Part shown: positions 12,001-24,000 of the stretch, piece by piece
Numbering within the stretch: the stretch's first letter is position 1
Layout: each line of letters opens with the position of its first letter
Program-made: the position numbers and the translations under genes
The notes under the pieces: generated by a model
Databases searched by the model: none
Told to the model about the DNA's origin: nothing
What the model saw: only the letters and a program-made list of their open reading frames with translations
From: Odiellus spinosus
Lineage: Eukaryota; Arthropoda; Arachnida; Opiliones; Phalangiidae
NCBI GenBank assembly: GCA_963920705.1
Contig: OY987236.1
Coordinates: 5,876,190-5,940,189, forward strand
DNA length: 64,000 bases
Direction of reading: 5' to 3'

Positions 12001-14303
12001 GCGTGCTAATGGCGTGTGGTTTGACTTCATTTGTACGCTTTCGGTTTGACCAATCGTGAGGTCAAGTATCCTTGTTGTAAATCTTTCGGTCAGATATTTT
12101 GCGGGACGCTAAAATACAAATATGCAATTTTTTTTAATATTTTCATAATATTTATTATCCCTTTTGTTCCTTTAGAAATTATAAGATATTATATTAGGCT
12201 AAGCGCATATAGCGTAAAAATATTATAGAAAGACATTATTTCTGGATTCTTTCAATATTAGAGCGACTGATGGTCTATTATTTTTGTTATTTGGTGTCTT
12301 TGGGGAGCGATGGCGTCGGTTTGTCGGCCGTAACCGCCAATTTTGGGCCATTCTTTACGCGAGAATCCTTCCAGAAAAGCAACAATTCCACACACTCTAA
12401 GACGCGTGGAATTGTCTCCTCGTCCCTAATCTCTCCCCTCGTGAGAAAGTCAACACTCTAACCGGAGTTTCTTCGATTATTGCACTCCGCCTTCTTTCCC
12501 CAGATTTTATCTGACCTTTCTTCTATGTACTAGGAACTCTATAGGAACCCCTGGAGAAAATGGTCAGTTACTAATAAATGCTATCGGTCAGTTGGATATC
12601 TCTCATATCATCGTAAGCGTCTCTCTTTCTCCAAGGATTTGTAATGGTCAGATTATGTTGGGAATACTCACCCCTGGAACGATAGCTTTGCCCTGAACAC
12701 CGAAGCGCGGTTGTTGGAACACTTTTAAAGGGGCTTTTTTATTTTAACTCAAGGAAAGCCGAAATGTTTCACGTTTTGGTTGATGCATTTAAAATGGCAA
12801 AAATTTATATTCATTTGATGATGTAGAATATTTCTGGAATATGCTTGACCATAAGTTTAAAAAACGAAAGGCGAGACTCTCTGTATTTAATTCTTTCACG
12901 AAAAAGTCACCGTGAAAACGACCATATCACGTCATTTTCAGATTAGTAAAATTACAGGAAAACTTTAGCTACTCAGATATCATTTTAAAACAGCGAGGAT
13001 TTGTTTGTCCTCGTGAAATATGTTAAGTCGCTCTAGATTTTGACATTTTTTCCACTTTTTTATCTGCATTAAAATGGAATTAGGCTTAACAGGTTAAAAC
13101 AAAAAAATAGGTTTTATAAAAACTTTTATTAATATTTTTACGCTCCAAATTTTTTAGAAATAACATGTTGCTCGTTAAAGTCTATTCGGAAAGTTTATAA
13201 ACTCCCCAGGAACCGGGGGAGCTAACACTTCAAATTTAAATAGAAAACTATCCAGAATATCAATTAACATGCCAAGAAACGAGCTCCAAGGTGAGCGAAA
13301 TAGCCACTGTTAACACTGTGGGATTCCTATACATTTCTAGTTCTATTACTATGAATTCTTGGTTTCTCCAATCTTTCATTTCTTTTTTCTCATTCCTATT
13401 TCTTCTCTTCTGGTGGTGAAGCCGAGTTAGGTCATAGCTCACTAAGCTCGTTTGTCAGCTAGGAACCTTTAATGCCAGAGGGGTCTTTGGGGGTTATTTG
13501 GCGCTTGTTTTGCAGCAACGGATAGGGATCCACCCCCTCCCCCCCGGGTGCGGCTTTGACCAACAGTTTCCTAACAAAAGGTTCGCTATTTGTAACCTTC
13601 CTAGCTACAGAGTGAGAGGTTTTCGGCATCAAGCGGGCTCCTTGATTGCGTCAATAAGACGGAAAACACGCACCAAATCTCCCCCCCCCCCCTTAAAGCC
13701 AGAGTCAATTGGGGATTTCAACTCGTGCTACAAAGACGGAGCTTAATATAGGAAATGATAGATTCAAAGTGTATATAGTCTAGCTTTGAGCGATTTGAAA
13801 TCTGGAACTGATTCAGACGTATCTCGACGGATGCTTGTGGAAAGCGGAGTGAAACTATAGGTTTAGGGTGGGGGCATGAAGGTGGGATTGTGAGCCTGGG
13901 AGACTTTTAACGCGCTATTGGAAAGCATCAAAAACCGAAAACTTACCACCATCGTGTCACCCCCTTATCATTTCGACTCCCACATTCATTTCTCTCTCTT
14001 TATATCTTTCTTCCCCATATTCTGACTCTTGTTGATCATTTTCTTTCGATTTATTTTTAACGAGCTTTCAGTCTATCTTAGAATTGCATCCCTCCCTCCA
14101 TACCTAGCTACGTTCGCTAGAAGAAAAGGTACCTTTTCCCGGTTATTATATCAACAGTAAGTGACCAGTGATAGGTTGCTGATCGAACTTGGAGAACCCA
14201 ATTTCCTAATCGGAAATATGAACTTTTGACCCGATATTCGGTAAAATCTTCATATATGATAGGTTTTGATGATATTTAATTTTACTTTCGCAAGTTTCAT
14301 TAA
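6028..14303. other. Long gene-poor interval with scattered repeat remnants
   Basis: No protein family is recognised in any frame. The decamer TTAAGCCTAA and close variants recur between about 5.6 and 10.1 kb (for example near 7731, 7818, 7898 and 10025). The same sequence lies inside the TTAA-flanked MITEs elsewhere in the window, so these are probably eroded ends. A G tract sits at about 11104-11115 and C tracts near 13540 and 13681. A possible half-copy of the TTAA family begins near 11622. Confidence 0.45.
7027..7184 (+). repeat. Diverged direct duplication, two units
   Basis: A segment starting at about 7027 (GCTGACATTTAG, then CCCATGTATTTCCTACGAGCG, then ATGTTTTAACTG) is repeated at about 7118 with substitutions. 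The period is roughly 90 bp. It is non-coding. Confidence 0.6.
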
Positions 14304-14310
14304 AATTAAG

Positions 14311-14602
14311 CAAGAAGGATCAGATAAGGAGAGGAAAAGTGGGAACGGCGCGGCTCCTACTACGTCGGCCTAAACTCCCACTCTGGGAGAAAGGGGGACA
14401 GACGGGGGTAGAGATGCTTCGTGGTAAATTGTTGTCACGTGGGTAAAACGAATCCTTTATGAGACGCGCTAGATAGCGACCACGTGACAACAGTTTACCT
14501 CGAGAATTTCCTATCCCCCCTTTCCACCCGAGTGGGAGGTTGGCTCTTCTCTCTCTAACTCAACGCAGCCCCACTTTTCCTCTCCTTATCTGATCCTTCT
14601 TG
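14311..14602 (-). mobile_element. MITE, family A copy 3, 7-bp TSD
   Basis: This 292-bp copy is inverted relative to copies 1 and 2 and carries the same CAAGAAGG...CCTTCTTG ends. The target duplication is AATTAAG (14304-14310 and 14603-14609). Three independent perfect 7-bp duplications establish the element boundaries. Confidence 0.93.
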
Positions 14603-14609
14603 AATTAAG

Positions 14610-16198
14610 TAAAGCTAAGCTATCTTCGCAAAGGCGAGCTGAAATATCACCCTAATTTCACGCGCTTTTTTAAAAATGAATGTAAACCAGATTGGGGCGC
14701 GCAGCAATTCGCGCGCTTTTTTTGGCGGGAACTATGACTATAACTCGCGCGAAAATTGGCCACTCCCTTTTTCTGGAAATTTCAATTTTTGTCTCTCGAA
14801 TAATTAAAACTTGGTTAAAACGCTAATTTAAAATCATCTTTCCGAGAAAACGGTTGTATCTTTTTTAGTGAAATTTTATCTCGGCTACTTTTTACGCTTC
14901 ATCCGTGATTTGACTACCATCATTGTCTTGAAGGAACTATTCGAATTAAGACAGAGCTAAAATAAAGTAGTCTCACATGACTTCATATTTAAAGTTTTAA
15001 TCTCCTATTCGCTGTAGCTGTTTCAGAAAAGTCATAGTTTTAATCAGTAATATGGATATATGTGGGAATGATTGGTGTTAGCTTGTTATTTGAGCGTGGT
15101 GGTGCACCACTAAGGGGTTTTCCGAAGAATTCGTGCCTGGAGGACGATTTTCCACCTAAACTATCATTAAACGAGCAATAGTTGTTTTTCGACTCCTACT
15201 CCTGTATGGTATAGGAGTCGATTTTTGGTGACGCTCTTTCTCTTGGCTCGTGATTTTTGGCAGATTTCTGACACCCAACGTGCTGTAGGAAAACTTTTCC
15301 GATTTAACGAGATCTCTCATCCCCCCCCCCCACATTTTAGTTCTCCCTTTTTTTTCTTTTTTTTCAAAACTCATTAATTTTCTATTTTCCATCGGTTAAG
15401 CCGAGGTTTTAAAGTTTCTCAACAAAATACGAGGAACTGAGGTTCCAAAAAAAAAATTGTGTAGGATATATTACGAAAACAGTTTTCAAAATTAAAAATA
15501 ATAATTAGACACCTTGGAGGGAAAAAAGTTGTGATCTTTCAATGTTAATATTTTATTATGTAAAATATAATTGACAGTAAAAAGGTTACGCGCGTGTGCA
15601 CTAAATAATGGAAATAAATAATAAATATTAAAAACTATTTAAAGTAAAGCTTAAGGCTTGAATTTAAATACTATCATTATGGGCATACTACAAATTGATC
15701 TGAAAATAACGTTTTAGGCTCGGCTACACATGGCGCAAGAATTTCGGATTTTAACATGGAAATTTCAAACAAAAAAATATAAATCATTTGCTGTCAGCCT
15801 AGAAATCAAAATAACCTTTTTGGAAAACCTACTTTCTAGGTGCTAGTGGTCTAAATATAAATTTATAAGCCTATACATTTATAAATATTTTATTTAAATA
15901 ACTTTAATTAATGAGACTTCATGGTTTTAGCCTCAAAAACGTGATTTATTTGAAATTTTCAAAATTTTGATTTTATTTTCTTTTTAATATAGGCAAACAA
16001 GACAACAATATTTTTAAATTAAAACGACAACGGAGAAGAATGCAAATTGGTGGATAAAATGTGACTTTTGAGAAACAAATGGGCTTTTGCTAATTTTAGG
16101 TATGTAATTCTTTCAATTTAATTCTGTTTTCGTGTGAGCCATTTTTTACCTACAAAACCAAGTTAGTAATGTTATAATTGGAAAAATATATTGACTAA
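14610..16198. other. AT-rich intergenic DNA downstream of the SLC5 gene
   Basis: No gene is recognised. It includes a short C tract near 15320 and presumably the 3' UTR of the minus-strand transporter just below 16199. Confidence 0.45.
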
Positions 16199-19100
16199 TT
16201 ATCTTAATAAGTCAATTACCGGATAATCCTTATTACTTTTGCAAATATCGCTTATCAAATCTTCATCCACTTCGCGTACTCCATCTGAAAATTTATCTAC
16301 CAAAGAGACCCAAAATATTTATATCCGATTTTTATTTATTTTGATCTTTAAACTCTGACCTTACCCGTTATGTAAGATACAATCACCCCTATTATTATTG
16401 CGCTGAAAAATCCAATCGGCATATACCACGCGAAAGATATTTTATAAAGAGGAAAAACATCCCTGCAAAGGATACAAAACCAGAATCTGAGATAAGTACT
16501 TTTACGAAAAAGACCGCGCGAAAGCAACCTTATCACGTGCTAGAAGGCTCGAGAATCAACTGTATTCTCTACAATAGCCACGTGACCATAGTAATGACGT
16601 AGTATTGGTGCTAACCTTTATTTTAAAAATTTGAAAATGGCGATTATAATATGTATATAAATATAGAATGACTCGTGTTTTAACGATCTATTTCCATTTG
16701 TAGTTCATAAGAAAATCTGTGACAGCCTTACGTTAAACTCGCCCATCTGCAAACGTAAGATTTGCACGTATACCTCAGTCCAACAGCCGCTGTAGAATTG
16801 TTAGAAACATTCGTATTATTTATGTAACTGGAGTAATTCTGGATAATATCGCAAGCTTCGATTGAACGAGGAAGCTTCTTCGTTTGTATATTGCTTAGTT
16901 TGCTTCCGATTGCCATCCACAAACCAAACAAGACTGAAATTATCAAACCAACGATTGAACCCTAAATCAAAAAAAAAAAAAAAAGTTGAAATTCTATCTC
17001 AAAGAGATCTTACAAAATTAATTGATATTTACTTTTACATTGGCCTTTTTAACAAGCATTCCTATGAAAAATACGCCTGCTAAAGGCCCTCCAAAGACAC
17101 CCACTGCTGTAGTTATGATTGGAGTAGCTCTTCCAACGTAAGGAATGGCCAAAGCGAAACCAGTACATAAAACTCCATAAATCACAGCTAGATAGATAAA
17201 ACTTCAAGTATAGTGTTAAATCCTCTAATAATCCCTCCATTAACCCGTTATTACAAAAAGCTAGTGAGGTGAAGTACGCAAATACTAAAATATAAATACT
17301 TACTCAGTCCTCTGCATAGTAAGAGTTTATTTCTACGTCCGAGAGTACCCGAATAATTCGGGATTATAATATCGTGGACGGTAATGATCGCGAATGTGTT
17401 GATGAACGAAGAGAGGGAACTCAATGAACCACTGAAGATGCCCGCGGTTGCTAATCCAGCCAGGCCGGTGTATTGGCTCAAAACCGTTGAGATGTAGTAG
17501 ACTACGATCTACAAAAATGAGTTCAAATATTGTATATCATTTTAATTTAAAACTTAACACGTGAAAAAGCAGTCTATAATATTTTACAGCCGTAATTGAA
17601 ACCTCCTACGAACTTTATTAAGAATACATTTTCGATTTGGTTTCAACGGGGTTGATAAATATTATAGACGATGGACCAATTGTCATTTAAACCCACTTGA
17701 TCTTCGCTTTTGACCCCCGTTACTCTGCTATTCAAAACGGGATCGCATAGACTGTAATTGGCGTAAATAACAACAGCCACAGTGGCAGACAGAATTGAAA
17801 ATAAAATGAATAACACCGAACCAGCTACTATACACCTGTTAAAATGATAAAATATTTCAACACGTATATCTCACGTAACGTTGTGAAGTTTACATTTAAA
17901 ATAATTATGTCAGACGAAAAATTGTGTTGGTACGCGAAGCCATCCTAAATCTATATAGAAGATGGATACACCTACTCCAACTTCTATTTTTGTTTGATCT
18001 ATTAACTATACTGGACATCTATCTTAGAGGAATAACATAACCAGGGTTCATAAAAGACCTCTAAACAGTAAGAACTTACAAAACCCACTTTCGTGTCTGC
18101 TATGGATGAAGAAAAAACGTGGTTTTGTAAGTTACAACTTTAGCTTCTGTTGGTCGTTAGAGGACGTTTATGAACGCCAGGTTTAGATATTCCTCTTTAT
18201 ATATATTAAGATAGGTGTCCAGTAGTTTATAGTTCAAAGTTAATTCAAGTGTGGTATGGAAAATCAATCGACTTACATTTGAGCCTCTTTCAAGCCACGA
18301 ACGCTCAAAGCTCTTTGCATCGCCGCTTGACCAGTACCCAGGAAACTAAAACCAATTATTAAGCCACCAATAGATACTGCCCAGAAAGAATATCGGTTCT
18401 CAGTGTTTTCCAGAAACCTTTTAGAAATAGCGTAAATATTTTGCCAATTAAAAAAGTTAAAGGAACCATCTGCTATAGAAACTGCCCCTCGAAAGGTTTT
18501 ATTCAAGTAATTTCAATACTAAAGACCATATTGATGACTTATTTATGCTATTTGACAATTATATAAGCAGACAACGTTGATAAATTATCATAGAAGTAAA
18601 ACCTTTCAGGTGGCTTTTTCTCCAAAGCAGATGTTGGCTTTAATTTTGAAGGGAAGGTGAAAAGAGAATATTTTTTATTCGATTCCTACCCTAATATTAG
18701 GTGTGAATAGTTATATATAAATAATTAAATACATTTACGCTAGAGTTAAAATTTAGGATTTATTGTGTATAATTTCATAAACACTCCAGTAAAATTCCCT
18801 TTTCACCCGTAACATGTTTAAAATACTGACGACAGGTTTCCGATACGTTTTCCCGCTATTCCAATCTCCCAAACTTTGGATAATCCTCCTACATCGTACG
18901 TTCCCTTGATTATGATTAAAATTACGCAAGTAAAGATTAGGATTGACTGCGCTAAATCTGTCCAAATTACGCCTTTGATTCCGCCCTAAAATTTCAACTT
19001 TATATCGGATTATAAGAATCAAATATTATCTCGACACGCGCTTTGAAATTACCAGGCACGAATACACGACGCAAATAGCGCTAAATGTCAATAAACATGA

Positions 19101-19816
19101 CCAGTAAGGCAATTGAGTGATGACTGAAAGAGATATGGCTGGGACATACATGACGACGCTCATGTAAAGTATCTGCGCAAATAAGTAAAACTACCGAGTC
19201 ATATTGGTCAACGTTTTGATTAATTAAAGGTTTTCGAACCTGTTGCACAAGATAGACGAAAACGTATATTATTCTTAATGACTTGTTATAACGCATTTCA
19301 ATGTACTGAAACAAAAATAAACCTTAAGTCACGTGTAACGTGGTTTAATGGAATAAACCACGCGTTAGAATACAGATTAGCCAATCATAACTCGCGGTAC
19401 TGTCAAAACCTACTTCGTAAACACTGATGTATGGCATTTTGAAGAAAACTGGAACAACGATGTAGGCCACGATAATTCCTCCTAATCCATAAAACAGGTT
19501 GACAAAGAAGAATCCTGATCCATACATGTACATTTCTCCGATAATGGTGGTCATTCCGTGACCGGAACAGCAAGTCGCAAACTGTGGTATACCCCGAACA
19601 TATATTTAGAAACTAATTTTAGGCAATTGATTTAGATCAAATAATTATTACAATTGATACTGCTGCTGGTACTATGGCCATTTTACGATTTCCTATGGCA
19701 AATTCCTCTAAAGTTCCTTTAGTCAACCCTTTCCGACAATAATAAATACCAATGGCCAGACATATCACTTGAGAAGCTATTAGAATCGCGTAATCCGTAA
19801 TTCCAAATCGGCTCAT
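16199..19816 (-). CDS. SLC5-family sodium-coupled solute transporter (SMCT/SMVT-like)
   Basis: This is a multi-pass plasma-membrane Na+/solute symporter. Coding exons on the minus strand, in order: 19816-19652, 19581-19414, 19305-19240, 19172-19053, 18985-18847, 18472-18277, 17835-17697, 17508-17304, 17187-17039, 16961-16774, 16462-16365 and 16296-16199. All introns are GT-AG. The join gives 576 codons plus stop, close to the roughly 600 residues usual for SLC5. Family hallmarks are GGIKGVIWTD (residues 174-183) and the TM8 serine block SGSLSSLSS (357-365), which in SLC5 and bacterial homologs contributes to the Na2 site. N-glycosylation sequons cluster at 491-504, in the predicted loop before the last helix. 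The start is the first Met of the first recognisable exon. An acceptor-like CATTAG just upstream (exon from 19831) suggests a further 5' UTR exon. The substrate cannot be read from sequence, and monocarboxylate or vitamin transport is only the nearest family analogy. Confidence 0.9.
16494..16607 (+). repeat. Dispersed repeat copy inside SLC5 intron
   Basis: This segment of about 114 bp runs from AAGTACTTTTACGAAAAAGA to ATGACGTAGTATTGG. It matches the reverse complement of 54836-54941 closely, with small indels in the middle. It lies in the intron between exons 10 and 11 of the transporter. Confidence 0.7.
18004..18234. mobile_element. Hairpin-type MITE in SLC5 intron 6
   Basis: About 230 bp form one long imperfect inverted repeat. 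CTGGACATCTATCTTA, AGAGGAATA, GGTTCATAAAAGACCTCTAA and AACTTACAAAACC on the left each pair in order with the right side. It sits wholly in an intron. Part of the same sequence (GAGGCCGCTTATGAACCCCG) recurs near 40826, suggesting a family. Confidence 0.7.
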
Positions 19817-19831
19817 TGGTAATATTATAAT

Positions 19832-21054
19832 CTAATGGAAAAATAATAATTTTAGAAAATACACCAATCAAAATCACCTTAAAATTATGCTCACTTGTTG
19901 AAAGAAAATATTAAAATTTTCAAGAAAGATTCTTGCGTATTAGTTTCTTACGCGAGGTTCAAATATCTAATTTCAAGGGAAATTCGATTGGTGTACTAAA
20001 GGTTTCCCTAAAATAATTGTAATGATTTTTCGTACCAAACCTAGTTTAAATATGGCTGTTTTTTAAAAGATAAAATTACTCTTAAATCATTAACGGGTTA
20101 TTTTTTATTTATTTTTTTTTTCTCCTTTGTTTGACGAGCTAGTGTATTAAATACCTTACAGCTCCAGGGCAATATACAGATACTATCATGCAGACTAGAG
20201 TGCTATCCCAGCGTTGATTAAAATACAGAAATGGAGACTGTGAAACAGTTGTTTACCTTTACTAGCTGCTTTGCAAAATAACGTACCGTATTCAAGTGTA
20301 ATTATTCTCTTTCTCAACCTGAATACATATATTTTATTTTAACGTATAGGCCTTACTAGGATTTTAGGAAATTGGTTTATTAATTGTTACCCATAATTCT
20401 AAATAGAAAATTGAAAAGAGGGGGGATAAATTTGTCTTTGGGGATGAGTTTTTAATTGTTTTCGCCATATTTGATCACCTAGCGAATGTGTAGTTTCAGC
20501 TGTAACGTTTAGTTTGTTTACTGGTTCATTAGCAATGAATTGAAAGGAATAGAGAAGGCAAAGCTCCTTTTTTTTTTTATTCTATTGCTTAAAATCCATT
20601 GGAGGTAACAGAATAATGGAAAATTACGCGAATACTTGAACCTCAGTTTTTACCGTTTGAATTTACCGCCTGGATGTTGGTCGATTGTATCATTTATTCA
20701 CGGCCAACTTAGATCAGCTTCTCCGCCGGCCCCAAGTTGTCCCCCGCCCCCCCCCCCCCCCCAAGTTCCTTGGCCTGTTATGTCGTCTGCTGAAGTAGTA
20801 TCGTGAAGACGTGGACGCCGGACGGTGCACGGTGAAATCGTGTGGTACGCTCAGGACTCTGGTTATAAGGCTCTCTTTTATAGTAATACCCCAATTTAGG
20901 ATAAGAAATTACGTATATTATTAGCTGTGCGCAAATACTTCGATTCATTTATTTATTTTTGATACCAAGTATGCATTAGTTCGTTTTTTTATTTGAAAAG
21001 CCAAGGCTTAAGTTATATCAAGTGAAAGCGATTGTTTAAATTTAGGGTAGTGTT
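19832..21054. promoter_or_regulatory. Divergent intergenic region between SLC5 and TDP1
   Basis: The transporter (minus) and TDP1 (plus) start head-to-head about 1.2 kb apart, so their promoters must lie here or in upstream untranslated exons. A run of 16 C lies at 20747-20762 within a GC-rich patch (about 20700-20860) that would suit a TDP1 promoter. No TATA box was assigned. Confidence 0.4.
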
Positions 21055-24000
21055 ATGGCATCTAGAAAAACCCACGATATCTCAGATTCCGATGATGATC
21101 GTGAGGTAGAACCAACTTTAAAAATTCGCCAAAAACTCATAACTAATCGTGATAGTCAGTCTTCAAAGCGCAAGCATGAAAGTTCACCTAGAGCTGGGGT
21201 GGATAAGTATGTGGAACAAGGCAAAAAACACAAAAATGATAGCCCGAAAAAAGTGAAAGAAACATATGTTGGGAATAATTTAGGCTTTTATTTAACTCGG
21301 GTTCGAGGAATTTCTGATAATTATAATCACAATGGCATTGCGTATGATTTGAAAGGCATTTTATTGGATCATGATGGAGAATTAATGCAATCAGTGCAGG
21401 TAAAATATACGTGGTTCTTGAATCTTGATAAATTACGTTTAATGGACAAAATATTAGTTCAATTATGTATTCGACATACCCTGGCTGGTTAAACAATATC
21501 CTGAGAAACATAGGTAACTTGGACTGCCTTTGATTTTAAAGGGAGCCCAAAGGGGGTGCAAAAGACCAATATGGGGGGGGAAGACATTTTTAAAAAACGT
21601 CACTATCACGTGATAGGGAACTATTTTTCGTGAAGAGCCCTGGCGTAAATAGGCATCATCCGGATCCGGGGTGGAGCCACGAGGCCCACGTTGGAGTAGG
21701 GAGTGGGAGGACTCGGGGAAACGCGGAATACTACATAGCGGGGAACGCGCCCAAACACCTAGCGCCAGGATAGTTCTAGCGGCTATTTTGAACCCCACAA
21801 TTGGTTCCCATGATGACGTATTTTAAAAATGTCGACCCCTCTATTTGCACCCCCTTTGGGCTCCCTTTAAGAAAAGATGATAAAGTATATTTTTTAGAAC
21901 AAAGCCACTTTTAATAGTACATGGAGAACAAAGAGAATCTAAACAGGCACTAGAAAAATCAGCGGCCTCTTTTAAGAATGTGAAATTTTGCAAAGTAATT
22001 AGTTTTTAAACTTATAATTTCTCGTATTGCCATAATTTATCAATAAATGATAAATATACTTTTGCAGGCTAATTTACCCATTGTTTATGGGACCCATCAC
22101 ACGTTAGTAATTTTAATTAATTTATTTGCGCATTTAAGCCACTTTCGTAAAAATAATTTTGTTTTATTAGAAAAATGATGATATTAAAATACAATGATGG
22201 TCTAAGAATCGTAATACACACGTCAAATCTGATTCTACAAGATTGGGATCAAAAAACCCAAGGGTTTGTTTGTTTGTTATTTAAATATTTCCAATCTTAT
22301 TAGAACAATATAGTTAAGCTAATTTAAAAATTTTAAGAATCTGGATGAGTCCGATTCTACCAGAGCTTAAATCGGAATCAAATGATGGAGATTCCGTAAC
22401 CAACTTCAGGAAAGATTTCTTACAATATCTGGCAGCATACCAAATGCCCGAACTTCGAGAATGGTGTCAGATAGTAAAGAAATATGACTTTTCCTCCATA
22501 AAGTATGCTTTAGACACTAAACTTAGTGTGAAAAGGATAACCAAGCCATTTTTAGCCATTTTCCTCCATGGAAACTGTGTTATCCTTTTCACATTCAGAT
22601 CGTAGATTAGATAAACTAAAGAAAAGTAACCAAATTTGATATTTTTAGGGTTTTTTTAATTGGTTCGATACCAGGGAGGCATGTTGCTGCTAGTAAAACC
22701 TCATTTGGGCATTTAAAACTTAGAAAAGTACTAAAGTTACTAAAATTCAAAAGATTAAGAACGAACTTAAAATAATATATATCTGTTTAGATTCTTTCAA
22801 ATCACATTCATGAATTAGATGACTTCCGATCTTGGCCCTTAATAGCTCAATTTTCGAGCATAGGTTCTCTAGGAAGTTCCGAAAGTCAATGGTTATGTAG
22901 CGAACTACTTTCGAGCTTAACTGCCAGTAAATCCAAATTAACTTCGTCTCTGGATTATAGCAAATTAAATTTGGTAATACAAATTAATTTCTGAATAAGC
23001 GAAGAACGTTTAATTCAGTTATAAATTTTCGTTTAGATCTTTCCCAGTGTGGAAAATGTGCGGAAAAGTTTAGAAGGTTACCCGGCAGGAACTTCACTTC
23101 CTTACAGCTATAAAACTGAAATGAAACAAACTTATTTAAGACGTTACTTTTGGTAGGAAATCTTTTATAAGAAAATCGTGTCATAGTCAAATTTCTACAC
23201 TAAAATCCTGACTTAATTTAGCCAGTGGTCAGCAGATCGTACGGGTCGAACATACGCTTCCCCTCATATCAAAACCTACTTGAGATTTTCGCCTGATTGC
23301 TCCAAAATTGCGTGGTTTCTAGTAACAAGGTATAAATACAAGTGATGGGTTCGGAACTTTCGGTGTCATTAACCAATAATGAGGTTTTATCAAGATATAA
23401 AAGGAACACAAGCTGAGGCGGTAAATCCAGTTCCACACAATCATATATCATATGCGACGTCACATTCACTTGGGTGTGACGTTTTTCAAACTGGGTTAGT
23501 GCCTCAACTTCTTCCCTTTTAACCAATACTCTAAGATAAATGACAATCGTGGTGTAAATGTTTCGGTGTAAAAATTGTTTAATTTTGCTCCCAAACCTTG
23601 TAAACCTTGATATGGTTACGGCATCCGATAATTTGATATTGGCAAACATTTATTTTAAAGAGAGGGTGAACAGGAAAATGAATTTATTCTGCTTCTAAAA
23701 GTTAGACCTAGTCTAGGTTCTCCTTTTAATTAAATGCCAAAATCTGATTCTTTTGCAATTTTGTTTTTAAACAATTTAGAGACATTTTCCAAATGTTTTA
23801 ATACCTTATTTTCAGTAGTAAAATTGATTAAAAATTAACTTCATTTTCCCCTTCACCCACTCTTTAACTTGTCTAAATTTTAAATTTTCAAAACTTTAAT
23901 TTTATATTTAGCGCCAATTTATCAAAAGCAGCTTGGGGTTCGTTAGAAAAAAAAGGGGAACAGCTTGCGATTAGATCTTACGAACTTGGGGTCTTATTTA

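Noticed and set aside
13498-13746. 82-codon ORF with a proline run
   Set aside because: The proline run comes from a C homopolymer. There is no family resemblance or gene context.
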